From the NCBI GenBank assembly GCA_025061975.1, contig JANXBB010000117.1, forward strand, positions 1 through 10,756: DNA of 10,756 nt, in the 5' to 3' direction. A program made the translations under genes and the position numbers. The stretch comes from Caldifarciminota bacterium. Lineage in GTDB: Bacteria; Hydrothermota; Tepidihabitantia; Tepidihabitantales; CAIPLT01. The notes beneath the pieces are model-generated. The model was not told the origin of the DNA. It ran no database searches and saw only the letters and a list, made by a program, of their open reading frames with translations. Positions 5,693 through 10,756 of this stretch are shown in pieces. Every line of letters starts with the position of its first letter. Positions within the stretch are counted from its first letter, which is position 1.

Positions 5693-6591
5693 ATATATCA
5701 CATCAATTGCTCGGTGAAAGTCTAGCACTTATAAGTGCAATTCTTTGGGCCGGAGCGATAATACTTTTTCGAAAAAGCACTTTAACCGTTCATCCGATAG
5801 CACTTAATCTGTTCAAAAATGTTTTTGCTATTTTAATGATTTTACTAACTATTTTAGTTCGGGGAGAAAAACTTTTTATTGATTTACCATTTAATTATTA
5901 TCTATCATTCATTTTAAGTGGCGTCTTAGGAATGGCGATTGCTGATACACTACTATTTACAAGTCTTAATCAAATTGGTGCTAGCCTTCATGCAATAGTT
6001 GCTTGCTCTTATAGCCCGATTGTTATCTTACTATCAGTGATTTGTCTTAAGGAACAGTTATCAATTTTAGAAATTTTCGGAATTGTTTTAATAACTCTCG
6101 CCATTTTGTTAACTGCGAATCCGAAATTTCAACCAAATATTAAACCTTCACAGCTTATTGTTGGAGTGATCTTAGGAATTTTGGCAAATTTATTTACCGG
6201 ACTGGGAATTATATTAATTAAACCTAAATTAAACTCGGTACCGTTAATGTGGGCAACTGAAGTCCGATTAATTAGTGGCACTGTGATACTTTTCTTGTTT
6301 GTGTTATTATTTCCTAATCGGAGTAGAATATTTCTATCAATTTTTAATCCCCAAGGAATTCTTTACAGAATATCGGGTAGTTTATTGGGAACTTATTTAG
6401 CATTAGTATGTTGGCTCGGTGCAATGAAATTTTCTAAAGCATCTTTAGCCGCAGTTCTAAGCCAATCATCAAGTATTTTTATTTTTTTGTTTGCTTATTT
6501 TTTTCTTAAAGAAAAACTCAGCCGCATAAAAATTGTAGCTTTAGCTGTTGCCGCTATGGGTGTTTTCTTGGTATTTACAAAATCATTCTAG
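5689..6591 (+). CDS. EamA / drug-metabolite transporter (DMT) superfamily membrane protein
   Basis: A 300-residue inner-membrane protein with ten predicted hydrophobic helices, roughly 8-27, 36-57, 70-92, 96-119, 124-143, 155-177, 187-208, 224-244, 251-272 and 279-297. It is built from two EamA repeats of five helices. Each repeat carries the family's acidic-basic signature after its fourth helix: CLKEQLS (119-125) and FLKEKLS (272-278). Known relatives export amino acids or other metabolites, or import nucleotide sugars; no substrate can be assigned here. The start is a GTG overlapping the ksgA stop by 4 nt (GTGA), a classic sign of translational coupling, and there is no separate Shine-Dalgarno site. 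Its 3' end overlaps that of the convergent nfi gene by 17 nt, with no terminator hairpin between them. Confidence 0.9.
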   Translation: MNISHQLLGESLALISAILWAGAIILFRKSTLTVHPIALNLFKNVFAILMILLTILVRGEKLFIDLPFNYYLSFILSGVLGMAIADTLLFTSLNQIGASLHAIVACSYSPIVILLSVICLKEQLSILEIFGIVLITLAILLTANPKFQPNIKPSQLIVGVILGILANLFTGLGIILIKPKLNSVPLMWATEVRLISGTVILFLFVLLFPNRSRIFLSIFNPQGILYRISGSLLGTYLALVCWLGAMKFSKASLAAVLSQSSSIFIFLFAYFFLKEKLSRIKIVALAVAAMGVFLVFTKSF

Positions 6592-7231
6592 AAATTTTAC
6601 CTTGTTTATAGTAATTTGCAAAAATATGTGCTATCCGCAGAGGTTCAGGAATACGATAGCGTGTAATAGTCTTTACAACAATTTCTCTGGTACGCTCAAG
6701 ACTTATTTTATGCCCCGGTGAAACAAATATCGGTTTTACTCCAGACCGAGATCTTAAAACAATACCAATTTTTTCCCCTCGATAATACAAATAAGAAAAA
6801 CTTCCCCGGGTATTGGTAGGTTTCTTAAAAGTCCCACACAATTTATTTTTAGCAACCCCTACTGTTGGTATATCTAACTCAACACCAACAGCACATGCAA
6901 GCCCAGCTTTCCGGGGATGAGCAATTCCTTGCCCATCACAAAATAAAATGTCAGGTTTGACTTTCAATTTGTAAAAACTTTTAATAATCGCCTTTTCTTC
7001 ACGAAATGATAGAAAAGTAGGTATATAAGGAAAAGTAACTAACTCCTTAGCCAATGCAAAATCGATAACGGAAAAATCATCGATTTTCATAACAACAATG
7101 CACGCATAAACATATTTCTCGTCAAAACTGCAATCTGCACCGGCAACAACTTTTACTTCTTCTAATAAATCAGCAATAATGATCCTACTACTAATCTCGC
7201 TCTGCTTTTTAATAAAAAATTCGAGATCCAC
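6575..7231 (-). CDS. nfi: Endonuclease V (deoxyinosine 3'-endonuclease)
   Basis: Cytoplasmic DNA-repair enzyme that nicks the strand at the second phosphodiester bond 3' to deoxyinosine, which arises from adenine deamination. In 218 residues, close to the family's usual 220: catalytic D33 in GADCSF, the PYIP wedge motif (68-71) followed by TFLSFREE with catalytic E78, catalytic D99 in DGQGIAHPR, K128 in GVAKNKL, and H202 in PEPLRIAH, which by position matches the fourth active-site residue of the Thermotoga maritima enzyme. The start is a GTG at 7231, 15 nt after the glmS stop; no Shine-Dalgarno site is visible. It is the last gene of the glmM-glmS-nfi run, and its 3' end overlaps the convergent transporter gene. 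Confidence 0.95.
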   Translation of the reverse strand: MDLEFFIKKQSEISSRIIIADLLEEVKVVAGADCSFDEKYVYACIVVMKIDDFSVIDFALAKELVTFPYIPTFLSFREEKAIIKSFYKLKVKPDILFCDGQGIAHPRKAGLACAVGVELDIPTVGVAKNKLCGTFKKPTNTRGSFSYLYYRGEKIGIVLRSRSGVKPIFVSPGHKISLERTREIVVKTITRYRIPEPLRIAHIFANYYKQGKISRMIL

Positions 7232-7246
7232 TGAAATTAAATGTGA

Positions 7247-9115
7247 TTATTCAACAGTAACACTTTTTGCAAGATGCCTAGGCTTATCGACGTCGCATCC
7301 CCGCTTGACAGCAATATAATACGCAAGAAGTTGTAGAGGTATCACATTAAGCAAGGGCGTAAGAATATCTTTAGTTTTGGGGACATAAATTACCTCATCA
7401 GCTAAGCGACAAATCCCGGTGTTTCCTTCGGTAGCAATTATTATTGTGTTGCCGCCTCGGCTTTTTACTTCTTCAATATTGTTTAGCACTTTTTCGTATA
7501 TTATATCATCTGTATCTGTAGCAATTACAACCACAGGCATGTTTTTATCAATCAATGCAATTGGCCCATGTTTCATTTCTGCCGCTGGATAGCCTTCAGC
7601 ATGTATATAGGAAATTTCTTTAAGTTTAAGGGCACCTTCTAATGCTACTGGAAAATTAATTCCTCGTCCTAAATACAAAAAGTTATTAAAGGTGTGGTAT
7701 TTTTCAGCAATTCGTTTAATCTCGTCTTTTTTACGCAGAATCAATTCTATTTGTGTCGGGATTCTAAGTAGAGCTGAAACTATTTCATGTCGAACAGTGT
7801 CATGGAGAATATTTCTTCGCTGGGCTAAAAATAAACTTAGAAGAGTCAACACAGCGACTTGTGAAGTAAAAGCTTTAGTTGATGCTACCCCAATTTCAGA
7901 GCCACAATGTAAATAAATTCCAGCATGGGTTTCACGAGCAATTGTTGAACCTACAACATTAACTATCCCAAAAACTGGAATACCCATTTCTTTAGCTTTT
8001 CTTAAAACTGCCAGAGTATCAGCAGTTTCCCCGGATTGGCTGATCACAAAAACCGCCATATTCGGTAATTTAATCATTGTCCGATACCTAAGTTCAGAAG
8101 CATATTCAACCTCGGTGGGAACTCGGGCTAACGATTCTAATAAATATTCACCTACTAACCCCGCATGCCAGGATGTTCCACATGCTGAGATTACTATTCG
8201 ATCAACATTGACCAGATAATCCTTCGCTTTAATTTTCTTATCGTCTATAATAATTTCAGTTTCCAACCCCCCTAAACGAACTTGATTGTTGTCTTTTAAA
8301 ATCCGCCCCCTTAATGTGTTAGTAATAGTCTCGGGTTGCTCAAAAATTTCTTTTAGCATAAAATGAGGATAGCCGCCTTTCTCAATTTCAGCCAAATCCA
8401 TAAGAACCTCTTCTGTATCTTTAATAATTGTTTCATTTTTAGAGTTTGTAATAAAATAGTTGCCCTTTTCTATAACCACTATTTCGTCGTCCGAAAGATA
8501 CGTGACTTTTCTTGTCCAATCAATTATTGCCGTAGCATCTGATGCAACAATAAATTCTCCGCCAGTACCGATTCCTAAAATTAATGGGCTACCTCTTCGC
8601 GCTACAAAAATTTTATTGGGTTCATAAGTAGTAATAATGGCTAAACCATAAGTACCTTCTAAAAGAGGCAGTGCATGCTGAACAGCGGCTAAAAAATTTC
8701 CGTGATAGTATTCTTCGATTAAATGAGGAATAACTTCAGTATCAGTATCGGATATAAATTGATGCCCTCGACTCGAAAGCCATTGCCGTAAAGTATGATA
8801 GTTTTCAATGATTCCGTTATGCACAACCGCAATGTTTTTTTTACAATCAAATTGTGGATGAGCATTTATTTCGTTAGGTACACCATGAGTTGCCCATCGT
8901 GTATGCCCAATGCCTATGTTTCCTGCTAGTGGATCTCTAGCAAGCATTTCCTTAAGCTTATGAAGTCTACCTTCAATTTTTTTATATTCGAGTTTTCCGT
9001 TACAAACTACACAAATTCCGCAAGAATCATAACCACGATATTCTAGTCGTTCGAGTCCCCTTAAAATTACTTCATTAATATTTCGCTCGCCTAGATATCC
9101 AATAATACCGCACAT
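7247..9115 (-). CDS. glmS: Glutamine-fructose-6-phosphate aminotransferase (isomerizing)
   Basis: First enzyme of amino-sugar synthesis: fructose-6-phosphate plus glutamine gives glucosamine-6-phosphate and glutamate. The 622 residues comprise an N-terminal class II glutaminase domain (about 1-235) with nucleophile C2 in MCGIIGYLG and HNGIIENY (99-106), then two SIS sugar-isomerase domains (about 300-435 and 470-610) containing SACGTSWHAG (310-319), ISQSGETADT (358-367) and ALKLKEISYIHAEGY (495-509). Isomerase residues K497, E500, H516 and C-terminal K617 correspond to K485, E488, H504 and K603 of E. coli. Slightly longer than the E. coli enzyme (609). The start is fixed by the processed N-terminal Cys; AAGAGG overlapping the upstream stop codon acts as a moderate Shine-Dalgarno site. 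Only 3 nt separate it from the mutase gene, so there is no room for a glmS ribozyme. Confidence 0.98.
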   Translation of the reverse strand: MCGIIGYLGERNINEVILRGLERLEYRGYDSCGICVVCNGKLEYKKIEGRLHKLKEMLARDPLAGNIGIGHTRWATHGVPNEINAHPQFDCKKNIAVVHNGIIENYHTLRQWLSSRGHQFISDTDTEVIPHLIEEYYHGNFLAAVQHALPLLEGTYGLAIITTYEPNKIFVARRGSPLILGIGTGGEFIVASDATAIIDWTRKVTYLSDDEIVVIEKGNYFITNSKNETIIKDTEEVLMDLAEIEKGGYPHFMLKEIFEQPETITNTLRGRILKDNNQVRLGGLETEIIIDDKKIKAKDYLVNVDRIVISACGTSWHAGLVGEYLLESLARVPTEVEYASELRYRTMIKLPNMAVFVISQSGETADTLAVLRKAKEMGIPVFGIVNVVGSTIARETHAGIYLHCGSEIGVASTKAFTSQVAVLTLLSLFLAQRRNILHDTVRHEIVSALLRIPTQIELILRKKDEIKRIAEKYHTFNNFLYLGRGINFPVALEGALKLKEISYIHAEGYPAAEMKHGPIALIDKNMPVVVIATDTDDIIYEKVLNNIEEVKSRGGNTIIIATEGNTGICRLADEVIYVPKTKDILTPLLNVIPLQLLAYYIAVKRGCDVDKPRHLAKSVTVE

Positions 9116-9118
9116 AAA

Positions 9119-10486
9119 TTACCTCTTAATCAAATTAATTGTCTCATTAATTATCTTTTTGGTTAATTTCTTGCTTTTGCTCTCCGCGATAATTCTTAAC
9201 ACCGGTTCAGTATTAGATTTGCGCACTAAAATCCAATAATCCTTACTGATAATTTTAACCCCATCTAAAATATCTAAATTAATTTCGTGAATTTTGCCAA
9301 ATTTTCTTTTGAGTAATATTTGCCAATTTTTCTTATAAGAATGAATTATTTGTTTCTCAATATAATATTGTGGGAGCATCTTTCTTATTTCGGAAAGGGG
9401 CTTCTCTTCTCGAGAAATGAGAGAAATAACGATTAATGCTGCTATTATACCATCGCGCGCTTTATTTATATCTGCTAAAATTAACCCGCCATTCCCTTCG
9501 CCACCAACCAAGGCCCCTATTTCTTCCATTTTCTTCACTACATTAGCTTCGCCGATTTTGGTTCGGTAAACAGGAAACCGGAATTTAACGCTTAACTCGT
9601 CAACAGCCGCCGATGTAGCGTAATTTACTACTACTGGACTGTACCATTGAGGAAAAAGAAATAGAATCGCTAACAGCAATGTATATTCTTCTGATAAAGG
9701 TTGCGCTTTATCATCAACAAAAGCTACCCGATCGCCATCTGGATCAAAAGCTATTCCTAAATCAAGTTTTTTCCCTCTGACAAGTTTTGAAAGTACCTTA
9801 AGATTTTCTGGAGTTGGTTCGGGAGCTCGGTAGAACCCATAACTTAGCCGATTTAAAGAAAACACTTCGCCTCCAAGCATTTTTATTAATTTTTGAATAA
9901 CAAATTCTACAGAACCATTATTGCAATCGATCCCAATTCTTAGAGGTCGAATCTTTATGTCTTTAAAATATCTAGAAGAAATAATTGTTTGCAAATATTC
10001 ATCCACTGCTTTTTCATTAAAAAGAGTAAACTTTTTGGAAACACTCACAAGTTCATCAGAAGTTAAAGCTGTAGTTTGATTTTTCAAAAGACGTTTTCTT
10101 TTTATAATTTTTTTGAATTCAACTAGCTCGTTTTCAAAAAAAAATCGACCCTGATTCGAAATAAATTTCAAACCATTCCAGTTTTCTGGATTATGACTTG
10201 CGGTAATTTCTACCCCACAATCAGCTTTTAACTTCCTCGTCATCATTACTGTCATTGGTGTTGGCGCAATCCCAAGATCGTATATTTCGTATCCAAGTTT
10301 AGAAAATATAAAATAGACATCTTGAGCAATATAATAACTTGACGGACGGTTATCCCGACCGATTACAATTACCTTACCTTTTATAAATTCAGAAAACGCT
10401 TCGCAGTAATATTGAATAAGTTTTGGAGTCAAACCTTGATTAACAACACCTCGAAGTCCTGAAATACTGAAGATTGCAGAAGACAT
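9119..10486 (-). CDS. glmM: Phosphohexomutase, probably phosphoglucosamine mutase of archaeal style
   Basis: Converts glucosamine-6-phosphate to glucosamine-1-phosphate for UDP-GlcNAc; assigned mainly because glmS follows in the same operon. In 455 residues of the alpha-D-phosphohexomutase fold: phosphoserine S97 in ITASHNPENWNG, metal loop DPDGDR (248-253), sugar-binding loop GGEGNGG (328-334) and phosphate loop RKSNTEPVLRI (421-431 region). Bacterial GlmM usually has GGEQSGH and RPSGTEP; GGEGNGG is typical of archaeal GlmM-type mutases, so activity on mannose or glucose phosphates is possible. I chose the ATG at 10486 rather than the in-frame TTG at 10519. That TTG is the first triplet of the -35 box, the -10 box lies between the two, and MSSAIFSISGLRGVV is the expected N-terminus. 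The stop is 3 nt before glmS. Confidence 0.88.
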   Translation of the reverse strand: MSSAIFSISGLRGVVNQGLTPKLIQYYCEAFSEFIKGKVIVIGRDNRPSSYYIAQDVYFIFSKLGYEIYDLGIAPTPMTVMMTRKLKADCGVEITASHNPENWNGLKFISNQGRFFFENELVEFKKIIKRKRLLKNQTTALTSDELVSVSKKFTLFNEKAVDEYLQTIISSRYFKDIKIRPLRIGIDCNNGSVEFVIQKLIKMLGGEVFSLNRLSYGFYRAPEPTPENLKVLSKLVRGKKLDLGIAFDPDGDRVAFVDDKAQPLSEEYTLLLAILFLFPQWYSPVVVNYATSAAVDELSVKFRFPVYRTKIGEANVVKKMEEIGALVGGEGNGGLILADINKARDGIIAALIVISLISREEKPLSEIRKMLPQYYIEKQIIHSYKKNWQILLKRKFGKIHEINLDILDGVKIISKDYWILVRKSNTEPVLRIIAESKSKKLTKKIINETINLIKR

Positions 10487-10491
10487 AAGAG

Positions 10492-10519
10492 ATTTTAACC
10501 CAAAATTACTTATCGTCAA
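10492..10519 (-). promoter_or_regulatory. Promoter of the glmM-glmS-nfi operon (leaderless type)
   Basis: On the minus strand, -35 TTGACG (10514-10519), a 16-nt spacer, and -10 TAAAAT (10492-10497). Only 5 nt (CTCTT) separate the -10 box from the ATG at 10486, so the mRNA should begin at or within about 2 nt of the start codon. The layout is almost the same as at 268-295. No other promoter is visible in the 3-nt and 15-nt gaps downstream, so the three genes are probably one transcript. Confidence 0.7.
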
Positions 10520-10636
10520 GATCCTTAATTTATTTTCTTCAAATATGACAAAATAAATAAAGTTCGATACATTTTTAACTAAATCCGAAATGACATCAAG
10601 TAAAAATCTGTTTGAACTACTTTCGCCAGTACATCA

Positions 10637-10708
10637 TTAGGTACACACCAAGAATACAATAATTAACACCGCAGCCCAACGGATCAAATTACGTAATAAA
10701 GATATTCT
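10637..10708 (-). pseudogene. Possible remnant of a small single-span membrane protein
   Basis: A 23-codon minus-strand frame between two stops includes LLRNLIRWAAVLIIVFLVCT, which looks like one transmembrane helix preceded by positive charges. There is no ATG in this frame; the only start would be a TTG at 10687. A neighbouring frame supplies an ATG at 10718 (MSIENIF...) and, downstream, a basic tail YLMMYWRK before a stop. Two opposite frameshifts would therefore give a complete small protein of about 32 residues. It could be a decayed gene, a gene disrupted by sequence errors, or chance. Confidence 0.2.
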
Positions 10709-10711
10709 CTA

Positions 10712-10740
10712 TTGACATATAAAATAAATTTTTTTATACT
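10712..10740 (+). promoter_or_regulatory. Strong divergent promoter at the right end
   Basis: A perfect -35 TTGACA (10712-10717), a 17-nt spacer, and -10 TATACT (10735-10740, 5 of 6 consensus). An ATG follows 9 nt after the -10 box (10750), which would leave a leader of only 2 to 4 nt. It points out of the window, away from the glmM operon. Confidence 0.65.
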
Positions 10741-10749
10741 TCAAAAACT

Positions 10750-10756
10750 ATGGGTC
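10750..10756 (+). CDS. First codons of a gene leaving the window
   Basis: ATG GGT C follows the strong plus-strand promoter at the spacing seen for the other near-leaderless genes. Only two full codons (Met-Gly) are visible, so nothing can be said about the product; the call rests on the promoter position alone. Confidence 0.4.

Noticed and set aside
7692..7916. Plus-strand 74-codon frame inside glmS
   Set aside because: It is antisense to the GlmS isomerase domains, without promoter or ribosome-binding site.
9111..9125. glmS ribozyme upstream of glmS
   Set aside because: Only 3 nt separate the mutase stop from the glmS ATG, so the roughly 150-200 nt ribozyme cannot be present as a leader.
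10560..10575. tRNA T-arm-like GTTCGATAC
   Set aside because: No flanking stem, acceptor arm or anticodon arm can be formed around it.
1..10756. CRISPR arrays, insertion sequences, prophage or defence genes
   Set aside because: No regularly spaced repeats, terminal inverted repeats, transposase or phage-type reading frames were seen on either strand.

Overview
This window looks like AT-rich bacterial chromosome carrying mostly housekeeping genes. The bacterial assignment rests on full-length GlmS, the metG-tatD-ksgA order (a neighbourhood also seen in Bacillus and many other bacteria) and sigma-70-like promoters. Some traits recall deep-branching or thermophilic lineages: an M29 (AmpS/aminopeptidase T) peptidase, an archaeal-style phosphosugar mutase with a GGEGNGG sugar loop, a KLSTS methionyl-tRNA synthetase, and a rubrerythrin-like ferritin-fold protein. 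I cannot name the phylum from sequence alone; an uncultured candidate phylum is a guess.

Layout, left to right. At 1-261 (minus) lies the N-terminal part of a ferritin-like diiron protein, cut by the window edge. At 337-1440 (minus) is an M29 aminopeptidase with its own promoter and a strong Shine-Dalgarno (SD) site. A gene-poor stretch of about 640 bases (1441-2082) holds the two divergent promoters plus a perfect 16-base palindrome, a small GC-rich hairpin, an SD site with no gene behind it, and short possible gene remnants. A plus-strand cluster follows: metG (2083-4083), tatD (4135-4896), ksgA (4898-5692) and an EamA/DMT-family transporter (5689-6591). The last three are packed to within 1 nt or overlap. 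A minus-strand cluster faces it: an archaeal-style glmM (from 10486), glmS and nfi (endonuclease V, down to 6575). Its nfi end overlaps the transporter's 3' end by 17 bases. The last 270 bases hold the glmM promoter, a hydrophobic possible remnant, and a strong divergent promoter reaching the first codons of a gene that leaves the window at 10756.

Functionally, GlmS and the GlmM-like mutase supply glucosamine-6-phosphate and then glucosamine-1-phosphate for UDP-GlcNAc and envelope synthesis; nfi is a DNA-repair passenger in the same transcript. The plus-strand cluster combines translation (MetG), rRNA maturation (KsgA), a TatD nuclease and an unassigned exporter.

I found no dramatic new system: no CRISPR array, phage, transposon, toxin-antitoxin pair or RNA gene that I can defend. 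The most interesting signals concern gene expression. (1) metG contains a textbook SD site and in-frame ATG exactly before its C-terminal tRNA-binding domain, so a separate Trbp111-like protein of 107 residues may be made from the same gene, while metG itself has no SD. (2) Several genes have a -10 box only 5 to 9 bases before the ATG, indicating leaderless or nearly leaderless mRNAs. The longest glmM reading frame begins at a TTG that is really part of the -35 box.
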